This document shows positions 27,834-37,701 of a stretch of DNA of 47,151 nucleotides, piece after piece. This DNA comes from Candidatus Omnitrophota bacterium (GTDB lineage Bacteria > Omnitrophota > Gorgyraeia > Zapsychrales > Zapsychraceae), in NCBI GenBank assembly GCA_018812705.1, contig JAHJCZ010000131.1, forward strand, positions 1 through 47,151. Reading direction: 5' to 3'. The notes under the pieces were generated by a model that worked only from the letters and a program-made list of their open reading frames with translations, searched no databases and was not told the origin of the DNA. The position numbers and the translations under genes are program-made. Every line of letters starts with the position of its first letter. The stretch's first letter is position 1.

Positions 27834-28137
27834 AATACTCCTCCTGGGATAAAATCGTCACCCTCACATATTACTTTAACATCTTCTAGATCCAGACACT
27901 CATGACAAAACTTTCCACCTATATCCTTTTAAGAACAATACTGATCCTTCTTACATTCACCTAGACAATAACTGAAGATAATACCTTGCTCTTCATATTT
28001 TGCCCCTCTTTTATCTGAAAAATCATCAGCAAAAGCATAAGGCACAAAAAACCTGCGCCAAAAGCACAGGTAATTGATATTGTTACAACAAGAAACACCC
28101 TGCAGAAAAACAACTTCTTAATGGGATTGATTGACAT
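27830..28137 (-). pseudogene. Frame-disrupted small secreted Cys-rich protein upstream of and overlapping the FecR-S8 gene
   Basis: ATG at 28137 gives MSINPIKKLFFCRVFLVVTISITCAFGAGF; shifting at T6 (28046-28051) gives ...VPYAFADDFSDKRGAKYEEQGIIFSYCLGECKKDQYCS*KDIGGKFCHECLDLEDVKVICEGDDFIPGGVL*, with an in-frame TAA at 27929-27931 and a TGA overlapping the next ATG. Confidence 0.6.
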
Positions 28138-28276
28138 CGTTTTCCCCTAATTAAGTGATGTTTTAATAACTAACAATTTTTCGTAAAGTGTTGGTATGTA
28201 ACATTTTTGCCTCTGGATAATTCTTGTTGCTGGAGAGTAGATTACAACATTATTTTAAAATGGTAAAATAAAATAA

Positions 28277-28879
28277 TCAGCCTAACTGGGTTACTTTTTG
28301 AACAACTGCCAATCCTGCTTCAATAAACAGGCCCAGATCAGTATCTATTGTTAATTTTGACGGAACACTGAGATAAACACTTCCCCCATTAATCCTAAGC
28401 CTCACGTTTAAACTTACTAAGGTTAAGAGTTTTTCTTTAACATTTAATGATAAAAGCTGCCTAACCAGAATTTCATCTTTTCCTTTAATAATAAAAGTTT
28501 CATCAAATACAGGATCATCCACAATAAGGTCCTGCATCCCTAAAGTTTTCCCCAATTTACTAAATAATCCTTCTTTGTAAACAGTCAGATTTATATTCCT
28601 ACTGGATGAAAACTTATATTTAAGATGCGTGTACGGCGGAGAATTCCTGCTTCCGGGGGTTGAATAAACAATTATTTTTTGATCAATGTACGGAATAACA
28701 AGTCTCGGGGAAAAATGATAGAATTTTTCTTCGACGTATCCGCCTCTTTTTTCTGCCTGCCTCTGAAAATTCTTCTTCATACCTTGAGAACCTAGTTTGA
28801 TCAAAGAAACTATCACAACAGGAATTGCAGCAAAAACTACAAAAGGTAACAATGTTGGGAATATAGGATTAATTTCCAT
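28277..28879 (-). CDS. Hypothetical membrane-anchored protein
   Basis: ORF track; N-terminal TM segment. Confidence 0.65.
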   Translation of the reverse strand: MEINPIFPTLLPFVVFAAIPVVIVSLIKLGSQGMKKNFQRQAEKRGGYVEEKFYHFSPRLVIPYIDQKIIVYSTPGSRNSPPYTHLKYKFSSSRNINLTVYKEGLFSKLGKTLGMQDLIVDDPVFDETFIIKGKDEILVRQLLSLNVKEKLLTLVSLNVRLRINGGSVYLSVPSKLTIDTDLGLFIEAGLAVVQKVTQLG

Positions 28880-28904
28880 ATGATATTTTATCCTTTTTGT
28901 ACAG

Positions 28905-29546
28905 TTATTTTGGATATCCTACAGGTTGCGAGAAGATTATATTTTGCTCATCTTTTAACCCAAGTTTTGCGCTTAGTGTTGGCTTATCGATCATTCCTAT
29001 CACAACAGTAGCTAAGCCTTCTGATGCGCAAAAAAGATAGACATTTTGACTTATAAATGCGGCATCTGCTGAAGCCCATATTTCTTTAGTATTCTCTTCT
29101 ATTGCTTGAGAACCCATTTTTGAATAATCAGCCACGTAAATAAGCCCTAAAGGTGCATCTTTAGTGTACTCTTGTATACCAACAATCTCTCGAATATCTT
29201 CATTTAAGATCGGCATCAAAACTTTATTTTCGGGTTCATAAACGTAAACGCCTTCTTGTGTCGCCACATAAATATCTATTTCCCTAAAATCCATAGCTGA
29301 AGGGGCTGTGCGCTTTCCATCTTCTCTATTAATACCAAATGCAGCCCACAACAAATTGGAAATTATTTCATTAGTAAGTTGCTTATCACTAAAACTGCGC
29401 GTGCTCTTTCTTTCGTTCAACGCTTCCATCAACAATTTCCCGCTCTTTAGATCTGGTTCAAGCAGATTGATCGGTTCTTGTGCGCCAGCTAACGTGCTGC
29501 AAACAACTGCAAATAATGTAATAAATATGATCGATAGTTTTCTCAT
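28905..29546 (-). CDS. SagB/ThcOx-type nitroreductase-family protein (secreted)
   Basis: LMEALNERKSTRSFSDKQLTNEIISNLLWAAFGINREDGKRTAPSAMDFREIDIYV. Confidence 0.9.
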   Translation of the reverse strand: MRKLSIIFITLFAVVCSTLAGAQEPINLLEPDLKSGKLLMEALNERKSTRSFSDKQLTNEIISNLLWAAFGINREDGKRTAPSAMDFREIDIYVATQEGVYVYEPENKVLMPILNEDIREIVGIQEYTKDAPLGLIYVADYSKMGSQAIEENTKEIWASADAAFISQNVYLFCASEGLATVVIGMIDKPTLSAKLGLKDEQNIIFSQPVGYPK

Positions 29547-29547
29547 G

Positions 29548-30492
29548 CTAATTCTCTCCTTTTTCTTTCATAATAAGATAATCGCTGATCACTTCTTTGT
29601 GATCAAATGCATATTCGCCTTTTAGAAGGTCTTCATATTTTACAATTCTCAATCCCTTGGCATCGTCACCGAACTTCGGTATACCAACACCCTTAGCGAC
29701 AAATACCGTGCTGACAGTGTGAAACCGCGGATCCCTGTCGGGGTGGGAATACGTGTGGAATTGGTAAAGTTCGTCAAGTTCCAGAGCGGTCTCTTCCTTG
29801 GCTTCTCTGACCGCTGCCTCTTCAATGCTTTCGCCTACATCCACAAAACCGCCTGGAAGCGCCCAGCCGTAAGGAGGATTTGAGCGTTCAATTATGACTA
29901 TCCCTTCAGGTAATTCAATTATTATGTCAACTGTAACATAAGGGCCATCACCCAAAGAATCCTGGATGTGGTTAACGTAACCTGTTACCGTTTTATCAAA
30001 CGTGTTAAAAGCATTATCATCGTAAAGACAGAAAATGATTTCCTTTAAGCTCGTTTCATTAAATTTGACGTGTTTGAGGATCTCCTGCGTCATTATTTTC
30101 GCTGAGCCAACTAGGGGAAAATGTCCTACCCCGCAACCCAATGCGCAAAAAGCGATCGATTCGATCTTGAGTTCTTCCGCACATTTTAAAGCACTTGCAA
30201 CTGAAGCCCGGATCTTCTTTTCATCCGTTTTAAAATCCATGCCCATTGTTGCTGCGTGGATCACATACTTAGCATTGAGCCCTCCTGCAGAGGTCCAAAG
30301 CGCACCGCCAATTTCAACAGGCCCTTTCTTGACCGCTTCTTCTTCAATTGCTTGTCCGCCCTTTTTCCTGATCACGCCTGCAACACCGCCGCCCATTTCC
30401 ATTTTATTGTTCGCAGCATTTACGATCGCATCAACCTTAAGTTCAGTAAGGTCATCTTTAATAATTGTAAGCTCTGTATTCTTTATTTTCAT
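29548..30492 (-). CDS. Macro domain fused to Nudix hydrolase
   Basis: Macro: [26 protein letters not shown]; Nudix box: [24 protein letters not shown]. Confidence 0.93.
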   Translation of the reverse strand: MKIKNTELTIIKDDLTELKVDAIVNAANNKMEMGGGVAGVIRKKGGQAIEEEAVKKGPVEIGGALWTSAGGLNAKYVIHAATMGMDFKTDEKKIRASVASALKCAEELKIESIAFCALGCGVGHFPLVGSAKIMTQEILKHVKFNETSLKEIIFCLYDDNAFNTFDKTVTGYVNHIQDSLGDGPYVTVDIIIELPEGIVIIERSNPPYGWALPGGFVDVGESIEEAAVREAKEETALELDELYQFHTYSHPDRDPRFHTVSTVFVAKGVGIPKFGDDAKGLRIVKYEDLLKGEYAFDHKEVISDYLIMKEKGEN

Positions 30493-30533
30493 TTGCTACC
30501 TTCTTTTTTCAAAATGTTTTTAATGCCTACTGT

Positions 30534-30562
30534 GGGGTCCGGGGGGATTCGAACCTCCAACT
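30534..30562 (-). pseudogene. 3' remnant of a tRNA gene (T arm plus acceptor strand)
   Basis: Minus GGAGGTTCGAATCCCCCCGGACCCCACA; no matching 5' half. Confidence 0.45.
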
Positions 30563-30574
30563 CCGCTTTAGCCC

Positions 30575-32011
30575 TTACAATTTTAACAGCTTGGCCTTTG
30601 CAAGAGCCTCTTTTTTGGTCTTGACCTTCCCCAGATTTTGCAGCTCGATCACCTCGTTCAATATCTTGCCCACCAGCGGCGAGGGTTTGATCTTCAAGGC
30701 CTTCATAACATCATTTCCGTTGATAAAAGGAACAAAAGGTTTTTCTTTCTTCTTCTCAAAATACTTTTTAATTAAATCGAAACATATTTCTTCGTGATGC
30801 TTTTGATCGCTCTCACTTGTAAGCTCGCCTCTGGTTGACCTCTGATCAGCCAAGGAAAGAAGCAATACGCTTACCACTTCTTCTTTTGCATCCCTGAAAA
30901 ATCGATACACCATTTTATCGCTTGGCTTTTTGTAATTCGACAAATATCCGGGGCGCAGATGATAGAACACCAGATCCTCCAAGACAAACCTCTCCTTTGT
31001 TGAAAGCTTTAGATTCTTCGAGATCTCTCTAACAAAGTTCTTACCAACTCTTTCATGCGCATGAAAAGAAAGTATTTCCCCTTCTTTCTTTCTTGTGTCA
31101 GGCTTACCAATATCGTGTAAAAGGGCCGCCAGCTTGATCAACCCAACCCTGTTTCTGTCACTACAACGCTGGGGCCCGGCACCATTTCTTAGATAATCCT
31201 GGATCTCAACGTCAGATTCTAACTCTTTAACTAATTTTTCGAACTGAACAACCGTTTCAAGCGAGTGCGGCCAAACATCCAGATGGTGGTAAGCCCCCTG
31301 CTTGCAGTCAAACATCACTCTGATCTGGGGGATCAGGATCTCAAGCAGTTTAATTGAATGCATTTGCTTTAAAGTCTTGGCTGCTTCCTCAGACCCCAGG
31401 AACTTGAACAATTCTTCTCTGATCCTCTCCGCGGAAACATTTCGGATCAAAGCAACATCCTTGATGATCTGCTGCGTAGTCTTAGCTTCTATCTTAAAAC
31501 CCAAGGTTGCCTGCAGGCTAAAAGCCCTTAGCATTCTCAGCGGATCTTCCTTAAAAACTCCTGCGGAGGTCATTTTGATCGTCTTAGCCTCCAGATCTTT
31601 TAACCCTTTTTTGAGATCACAAATAAGTCCATCAAGCTCGCTATTCTCTTTAACTTCATCAAGATCGACAGAGAAAGTATTGATCGTAAAATCACGATGT
31701 GAAAGGTCCCCTAAAAATGTTTTTGCCCTAAAACCGGCGAAATCAAACGTAAAAAGTGTACCCCTTACCTTCTTGGCTACACGCGCGCACTCTCTTTCTT
31801 CATCAAGAAGAACGTAAGCCCCTTTGATCTTTTCTGCAAAAAGCTTAGCGATCTTAAGGGCATCCTTTGAAACAGCAAAATCAAAATCTGTTTTTTCGAC
31901 TCCTAAGAAGTGATCACGCAAATATCCCCCGACAAGATAGACCTTAACCTTTTTTCCTTTTGAAATATCTTTAATTATTTTTATTTGAGGATAGCTCTTT
32001 AGGAAGGACAT
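30575..32011 (-). CDS. cca: CCA tRNA nucleotidyltransferase / polyA polymerase with HD domain
   Basis: VYLVGGYLRDHFLGVEKTDFDFAV; KEDPLRMLRAFSLQATLGF; HDIGKPDT. Confidence 0.92.
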   Translation of the reverse strand: MSFLKSYPQIKIIKDISKGKKVKVYLVGGYLRDHFLGVEKTDFDFAVSKDALKIAKLFAEKIKGAYVLLDEERECARVAKKVRGTLFTFDFAGFRAKTFLGDLSHRDFTINTFSVDLDEVKENSELDGLICDLKKGLKDLEAKTIKMTSAGVFKEDPLRMLRAFSLQATLGFKIEAKTTQQIIKDVALIRNVSAERIREELFKFLGSEEAAKTLKQMHSIKLLEILIPQIRVMFDCKQGAYHHLDVWPHSLETVVQFEKLVKELESDVEIQDYLRNGAGPQRCSDRNRVGLIKLAALLHDIGKPDTRKKEGEILSFHAHERVGKNFVREISKNLKLSTKERFVLEDLVFYHLRPGYLSNYKKPSDKMVYRFFRDAKEEVVSVLLLSLADQRSTRGELTSESDQKHHEEICFDLIKKYFEKKKEKPFVPFINGNDVMKALKIKPSPLVGKILNEVIELQNLGKVKTKKEALAKAKLLKL

Positions 32012-32056
32012 GACTTAATAGTTAATGTTTAAATTAAATTCAAGCGATCAGGCTTG

Positions 32057-32072
32057 CCTGCCGGTGGGCAGG
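32057..32072. repeat. Short REP-like palindrome
   Basis: CCTGCC-GGTG-GGCAGG. Confidence 0.7.
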
Positions 32073-32074
32073 AA

Positions 32075-32482
32075 TTATTCTGGTTTGTAAAAAGCTGCTT
32101 TTTCGAAAATATCATCTTCAACATAAATTGGAGCGCCAGTTCTAACTGCGACAGCTATACCGTCTGAAGGCCTGGCATCTACTGAAACAACCTCATTATC
32201 AGCCGTTGATAGTTCGAGCTTTGCATGAAAAGTATTATTAAGCATCTTATCGATGATCAATCTCTCGACAGTCGCATTTAAACCATCAATAACCGAAACA
32301 AGCAGGTCATGCGTCATCGGCCTTGGAAGGTCAACTCCAGAGAGCTTTATCTTAATACTGGATGCCTCTAAAAACCCTATCACAATAGGGAACTGCCTTA
32401 CGCCGGACTTTTCCTTTAGGACAATGATCTGGTCCTGCCTCTTCTCATCAATTATTATTTTGCTCAATTCTACTTGGATCAT
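32075..32482 (-). CDS. Bifunctional nuclease (DUF151) family protein
   Basis: FPIVIGFLEASSIKIKLSGVDLPRPMTHDLL...VDARPSDGIAVAVRTGAPIYV. Confidence 0.92.
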   Translation of the reverse strand: MIQVELSKIIIDEKRQDQIIVLKEKSGVRQFPIVIGFLEASSIKIKLSGVDLPRPMTHDLLVSVIDGLNATVERLIIDKMLNNTFHAKLELSTADNEVVSVDARPSDGIAVAVRTGAPIYVEDDIFEKAAFYKPE

Positions 32483-32486
32483 TTTC

Positions 32487-32951
32487 TTAACTGTTCTTTT
32501 CTTTCTCTAACATTCCCTTAAGTTCGTTCATGAATTGATTCACATCACGGAACTGGCGATAAACTGAAGCAAAACGCACATATGCAACTTCATCCAATCC
32601 TGCCAGCTTCTCCATAATAAGTTCACCTACAACCTTTGAATCAACTTCACGTTCATATTTCTTCTGGATAATGCGTTCAATATCCAAAGTAAGTTCTTCC
32701 ATAGTATCAATACTGACCGGACGTTTCTCACAGGCTTTAACCAAACCTGAAATGATCTTTTTTCTGTCAAATGGCTGCCTGCGGCCATCACGCTTAACCA
32801 CCATCAACGGCACATGCTCTACATACTCATAAGTAGTAAATCGTCTTTCACACTTCAAGCATTCTCTTCTTCTTCGTATAGATGAACCATCTCCGCTCAG
32901 ACGCGAATCAACGACTTTTGTTTCTGGAAAATTACACGATGGACACTTCAT
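32487..32951 (-). CDS. nrdR: Transcriptional repressor NrdR
   Basis: MKCPSCNFPETKVVDSRLSGDGSSIRRRRECLKCERRFTTYE. Confidence 0.97.
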   Translation of the reverse strand: MKCPSCNFPETKVVDSRLSGDGSSIRRRRECLKCERRFTTYEYVEHVPLMVVKRDGRRQPFDRKKIISGLVKACEKRPVSIDTMEELTLDIERIIQKKYEREVDSKVVGELIMEKLAGLDEVAYVRFASVYRQFRDVNQFMNELKGMLEKEKNS

Positions 32952-32976
32952 AATAATTCAACTCTCTCACAATATC

Positions 32977-34221
32977 TTAAAGATCTTGATAGATCGGAAA
33001 ATCCTTAGTAAGCCTTTCTACTTCCGCCTTTACTTTTTCCAATTCCGTATCATTACCCTTATTAAGTATTGCCTGATCAATTAAACGCGCTATCCTTTTC
33101 ATCTCTTCCTGCTTCATCCCTCTAGTCGTCACTGCAGGCGTTCCGATCCTAATACCGCTTGTCACGACCGGGCTTTTTGTATCAAAAGGAATAAGGTTCT
33201 TGTTCACAGTGATCCTGACCTTATCCAGAACAGCTGCTGCATCTTTTCCTGAAACGTTCTTAGAAGTAAGGTCCACCATAAAAAGATGATTATCCGTGCC
33301 ACCAGTTACTATTCTATACCCTAATTCCTCTAATGTCTTCGCAAAAACCTGCGCATTATCAATGACCTGTTTTTGATAAGTTTTAAATTCATCTGTTAAA
33401 GCTTCACCAAAAGCAACAGCCTTCGCAGCAATAACGTGCATCAAAGGGCCGCCCTGGATCCCGGGAAATATCCTCGACGCGATCTTCTTGGCGAATTTTG
33501 CTTTACAAAGTATCATGCCGCCTCTAGGCCCACGCAAAGTTTTATGAGTTGTTGTCGTAACGAATTCCGCGTATTCGACAGGGTTTGGATGTAATCCAGC
33601 CGCAACCAAGCCTGCAATATGAGCCATATCTACGAACAAATATGCTCCAACAGAATCACAAATTTCTCTAAATCTTTTAAAATCAATTGTCCTTGAATAT
33701 GCAGATGCACCTGCGACTATCATCTTTGGCTTATGTTCTTTTGCAAGCCTTTCGATCTCGTCATAATCCAGCATTTCAGTTTCTTTGTTAACCTTATAAG
33801 AAATAAAATTATATGACTTTCCGCTAAAATTAATGTTCAAACCATGGGTCAAATGTCCACCGCAAGCAAGGTCTAAAGCCAGAACAGTATCACCATATTC
33901 AAGCACAGCTAAATAAACAGCCATATTCGCTTGTGAACCAGAATGCGGCTGGACATTAACATAATCTGCGCCGAACAGTTTCTTCGCTCTCTCTATTGCA
34001 AGGTCTTCGGCAACATCAACATACTCACATCCGCCATACCAGCGCGCGGCAGGATATCCTTCAGCATATTTATTTGTCATAACGCTTCCTTGCGCCTCTA
34101 AAACAGCTTCAGAAACTATATTCTCTGACGCAATAAGCTCCAGGTTGTTTTTTTGACGAGCTAATTCTTCTTGAATTGCGTTGTAAATTTCCGGGTCAAC
34201 ATCTTTTAAATATTTCATCAT
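32977..34221 (-). CDS. glyA: Serine hydroxymethyltransferase
   Basis: [46 protein letters not shown]. Confidence 0.98.
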   Translation of the reverse strand: MMKYLKDVDPEIYNAIQEELARQKNNLELIASENIVSEAVLEAQGSVMTNKYAEGYPAARWYGGCEYVDVAEDLAIERAKKLFGADYVNVQPHSGSQANMAVYLAVLEYGDTVLALDLACGGHLTHGLNINFSGKSYNFISYKVNKETEMLDYDEIERLAKEHKPKMIVAGASAYSRTIDFKRFREICDSVGAYLFVDMAHIAGLVAAGLHPNPVEYAEFVTTTTHKTLRGPRGGMILCKAKFAKKIASRIFPGIQGGPLMHVIAAKAVAFGEALTDEFKTYQKQVIDNAQVFAKTLEELGYRIVTGGTDNHLFMVDLTSKNVSGKDAAAVLDKVRITVNKNLIPFDTKSPVVTSGIRIGTPAVTTRGMKQEEMKRIARLIDQAILNKGNDTELEKVKAEVERLTKDFPIYQDL

Positions 34222-34247
34222 TGTACCTCTGCTAATTAATAATTTAT

Positions 34248-34703
34248 TTACTTGAGCTCCAAACCTTTTTCCATCTTCTTTACCATTTCAAAACGCTTTT
34301 TATGTCTACCGCCCTCAAATTCAGTGTTCAGCCAAATCTCAATAATACTGCTAAGTTCTCTTTGCTTTACGCTCTTTGCGCCTAAAACCAGGATATTAGC
34401 ATTGTTGTGTAAACGTGAGAACTTTGCCGACTCAACATTGTAACATAAAGCAGCATATGCCCCTTTGATCTTATTAGCCGCGATCGCCTGTCCGATACCT
34501 GACATGCAAACCAATATCCCTCTGGAATTTTTTGACTTTGCAACTGATGTCGCTACCTTATAAGCAAACAATGGGTAATCACAGCTTTCCTTATTATTGT
34601 CGGTGCCTACATCAACAATTTGATGCCCTTGATCCTTCAATATGTTAACGATCTTGGATTTAAAATCAAATCCCCTGTGATCTGCCCCAATAAAAACTTT
34701 CAT
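34248..34703 (-). CDS. rpiB: Ribose-5-phosphate isomerase B
   Basis: [11 protein letters not shown]...VDVGT...DYPLFA...[25 protein letters not shown]. Confidence 0.95.
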   Translation of the reverse strand: MKVFIGADHRGFDFKSKIVNILKDQGHQIVDVGTDNNKESCDYPLFAYKVATSVAKSKNSRGILVCMSGIGQAIAANKIKGAYAALCYNVESAKFSRLHNNANILVLGAKSVKQRELSSIIEIWLNTEFEGGRHKKRFEMVKKMEKGLELK

Positions 34704-34729
34704 TAAAGTTCCCTTCTTAAATTATTTTT

Positions 34730-35794
34730 TTAAATCAGCTTTGATACTTTCCTGACACATCCTTCTATAACATCCAAGCATTCTTTATACATCTGATGAC
34801 TGCCTCCCATGGGATCCGGAATATCAAGATTAGACTGCAAACCATTTCCATCATCATAAAACTCTTTCAACAAATATACCTTTGTTTCAACTTCAGGAAC
34901 ACGTTCTAAAACTTGCGCCCTATGACCCCTTGTCATAACAAAGATCAGATCAGCTTGCCTAAGCAATGAAGAATCTAGCGGCATAGATATATGAGGCGTT
35001 GCATCAATACCTTTTTCCCTTAAAACAGCTATCGTTTCTTGACTCGCTGTTGAATGAAGAAAAACCCCTGTGCCGGCAGAATAAACATCAACATCACCTC
35101 TATCTTTGACAATGTCCTTCATTAAATAATCTGCCATAACTGAACGGCAACTATTCCCTGTACAAATAAAAATTATGGTCTTTCTTTTAAGAACACTTTC
35201 TATCTGCAGCTTTGTTATAGAACCCTCTCTAAGAATATTTAGACTTTCCTGAGTAAGATCTACAACAGTTGAACCTTTTCCTATTCTTGCCGGCCCGCCA
35301 TCAAGAGCGACATCAACCAATCCATCCAAATCCTTTAAGGCTTCCTCGCATGTAGATGGAGGAGGGCAGCCTTCTAGATTGGCAGACGGCGCTGCCAAGG
35401 TACATCTTGCTTCCCTAACCAAACTCAAAGCAACAACATTATCCGGTATCCTAATACCGATCGTCTTGCCTTCTTCTCTTGATTTAACAACAACCGTCAA
35501 AGGCCCCGGCCAGAATTCATTTATCAGTTTATACAGTTCAGAACTTGTTGATCTTGTATAATTTGATATAAGCTCCTTCTGAGATATCAAAACTGAAAAT
35601 GGCTTTTCAGGCGAACGCTTTTTGACCTCATAAAGCCTGGTTACCGCTTCTTTATTTGAATAATCCGCAGCAATGCCATAAACTGTCTCAGTAGGAAAAA
35701 CAACCAATCCTCCATGCCTAATGACGTTTGCACAATAAGCTATCTTATTATTATCTGGAAGGCCAGAATGAACTTTTATGATTTCAGTCTTCAT
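34730..35794 (-). CDS. Threonylcarbamoyl-AMP synthase (Sua5/YrdC) fused to low-MW protein tyrosine phosphatase
   Basis: YrdC: GGLVVFPTETVYGIAADYSN...KRSPEKPFSVLI; LMW-PTP: IIFICTGNSCRSVMADYLMKD...DPMGGS. Confidence 0.93.
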   Translation of the reverse strand: MKTEIIKVHSGLPDNNKIAYCANVIRHGGLVVFPTETVYGIAADYSNKEAVTRLYEVKKRSPEKPFSVLISQKELISNYTRSTSSELYKLINEFWPGPLTVVVKSREEGKTIGIRIPDNVVALSLVREARCTLAAPSANLEGCPPPSTCEEALKDLDGLVDVALDGGPARIGKGSTVVDLTQESLNILREGSITKLQIESVLKRKTIIFICTGNSCRSVMADYLMKDIVKDRGDVDVYSAGTGVFLHSTASQETIAVLREKGIDATPHISMPLDSSLLRQADLIFVMTRGHRAQVLERVPEVETKVYLLKEFYDDGNGLQSNLDIPDPMGGSHQMYKECLDVIEGCVRKVSKLI

Positions 35795-35878
35795 TAAATT
35801 AAGCTCGACTTACAACTTTGACAGCTCGCAACTTTTGGTGATTTTGAAAGTCCCATACTAATACTTTTAATTAAACAA

Positions 35879-36361
35879 TTACAACTTAATATCCAAGATC
35901 TTCCTGGCTTGCTCTTTTCTGAAATCTTCAAGCTTACCTTCGATATCTTTATCCGTTACACCCATTATTCTCAAAGCCAAATATGCTGCATTCTTTGCAC
36001 CAGGTTTCCCAATTGCAACAGCGCCAACAGGAACACCTGGAGGCATCATAACAGTTGATAAAAGAGCATCGATCCCATCTAATGATGATGCCTCTAAAGG
36101 TACTCCAATTACAGGTAAAGTAGTATGTGCCGCAACAACACCTGACAAAGCAGCAGACATACCCGCGCCACAAATAACAGCTTGGGCTCCTCTTCCTTTA
36201 AGGCCTTGTGCATATTGAGCCGTTTCTTCAGGTGTGCGATGCGCAGACAAAACCTTCATTTCATAAGCAACTCCAAAATCTTTCAAGACATTTGCAGATT
36301 CTTCCATGACAGACAGATCAGATTTACTTCCCATCATAATCGCTACTTTGATATTTTCCAT
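35879..36361 (-). CDS. purE: 5-(carboxyamino)imidazole ribonucleotide mutase
   Basis: VAIMMGSKSDLSVMEES...VLSAHRTPEETAQYA. Confidence 0.97.
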   Translation of the reverse strand: MENIKVAIMMGSKSDLSVMEESANVLKDFGVAYEMKVLSAHRTPEETAQYAQGLKGRGAQAVICGAGMSAALSGVVAAHTTLPVIGVPLEASSLDGIDALLSTVMMPPGVPVGAVAIGKPGAKNAAYLALRIMGVTDKDIEGKLEDFRKEQARKILDIKL

Positions 36362-36408
36362 AATAATTCTCCCAATCAATGGTATAGTATTGTCAAATTT
36401 TTATCTAA

Positions 36409-37689
36409 TTATGTATTAATTTTTCTTATGGCCTTAGCGCCAATATCTCTACGGAAAAAACAATGGTCAAACTTAATATTTTCAACAGCTTTGTAGGCAT
36501 TTTCAATCGCTCTTTCAATTCCCTGACCTAAACTCGTAACGCCCAAAACTCGCCCGCCAGATGTAACAACAGAACTTCCTTCTCTTTTTGTTCCTGCATG
36601 AAATACAACCGTATCCCCGTCTTTCTGTGCTGCTTTGATACCCTTTATCTCAAAACCGTTCTCATAGTTTCCCGGGTACCCTCCAGCGCTCATTACAACA
36701 CATACACAATCTCTGCTATCCCACTCAAGCTCAATTTTCGCAATAGTGCCGTCACAGCTTGCTAGCATAAGCTCAACGATATCATTCTTCATTCTAGGCA
36801 GAACTGCCTGCGCTTCCGGGTCACCAAACCTTACATTATATTCCAAAACTACAGGCCCTTCATCAGTGACCATTAATCCAGCATATAGAACACCTTTGAA
36901 CGGGATTCCTTCTGCTCTCATACCTCTAATAGTAGGCTCTATAACACAGGCCTCGATCTCTTTCATAAGAAAATTTGTTGCAATCGGTGCAGGTGAATAT
37001 GCACCCATGCCTCCTGTATTGGGGCCCAGATCATCATCAAAGATCCTTTTATGATCTTGTGATGATGCTAAAATAACACTGTCATCGCCATCACTGATCG
37101 CTAAAATAGAAATCTCCTCACCAACCAGACACTCTTCAATTACTATCTTCTCTCCAGCCTCTTTGAATATCTTATCCTTCATTATATCGTCTACTGCTTT
37201 AACTGCTGCTTCCTTATCGTTACAAATGATCACGCCCTTACCTGCAGCTAACCCATCAGCCTTTACAACAATAGGGAATCGGGCATTGTCAAGAAACTCC
37301 TTTGCATCATCAATATCTTCGAACGTAATAAATGGTGCTGTCTGAATATTATTCCTGAACATAAATTCTTTAGAGAATACCTTGCTCCCTTCAAGCTGTG
37401 CTGCCAACTTACTTGGTCCAAAGACCTTCAATCCCTGTTCTTCAAACACATCAACTATTCCTTCAACAAGAGGAGCTTCCGGACCAACAACAGTAAGACC
37501 TATATCATTCTTCTTTGCAAAAGCAACTAAAGCCTCTATATCATTGACGCCAATATCAACACACTCTGCCATCTCAGACATGCCGCCATTACCAGGCGCA
37601 CAGTATATTTTCGATACTAAAGGGCTTTGGCTAATTTTCCAAGTCAACACATGTTCACGACCGCCCGAACCTATCACTAAAACTTTCAT
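36409..37689 (-). CDS. purD: Phosphoribosylamine-glycine ligase
   Basis: MKVLVIGSGGREHVLTWKISQSPLVSKIYCAPGNGG; NVRFGDPEAQAVLPRM. Confidence 0.98.
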   Translation of the reverse strand: MKVLVIGSGGREHVLTWKISQSPLVSKIYCAPGNGGMSEMAECVDIGVNDIEALVAFAKKNDIGLTVVGPEAPLVEGIVDVFEEQGLKVFGPSKLAAQLEGSKVFSKEFMFRNNIQTAPFITFEDIDDAKEFLDNARFPIVVKADGLAAGKGVIICNDKEAAVKAVDDIMKDKIFKEAGEKIVIEECLVGEEISILAISDGDDSVILASSQDHKRIFDDDLGPNTGGMGAYSPAPIATNFLMKEIEACVIEPTIRGMRAEGIPFKGVLYAGLMVTDEGPVVLEYNVRFGDPEAQAVLPRMKNDIVELMLASCDGTIAKIELEWDSRDCVCVVMSAGGYPGNYENGFEIKGIKAAQKDGDTVVFHAGTKREGSSVVTSGGRVLGVTSLGQGIERAIENAYKAVENIKFDHCFFRRDIGAKAIRKINT

Positions 37690-37701
37690 AAAATTTCTCC
37701 G

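Noticed and set aside
28046-28070. Simple intrinsic terminator for the gene at 28277-28879
   Set aside because: CCTGTGC/GCGCAGG + T6 looks like one, but it lies inside an apparent signal-peptide coding frame, so it is discussed with the disrupted gene instead.
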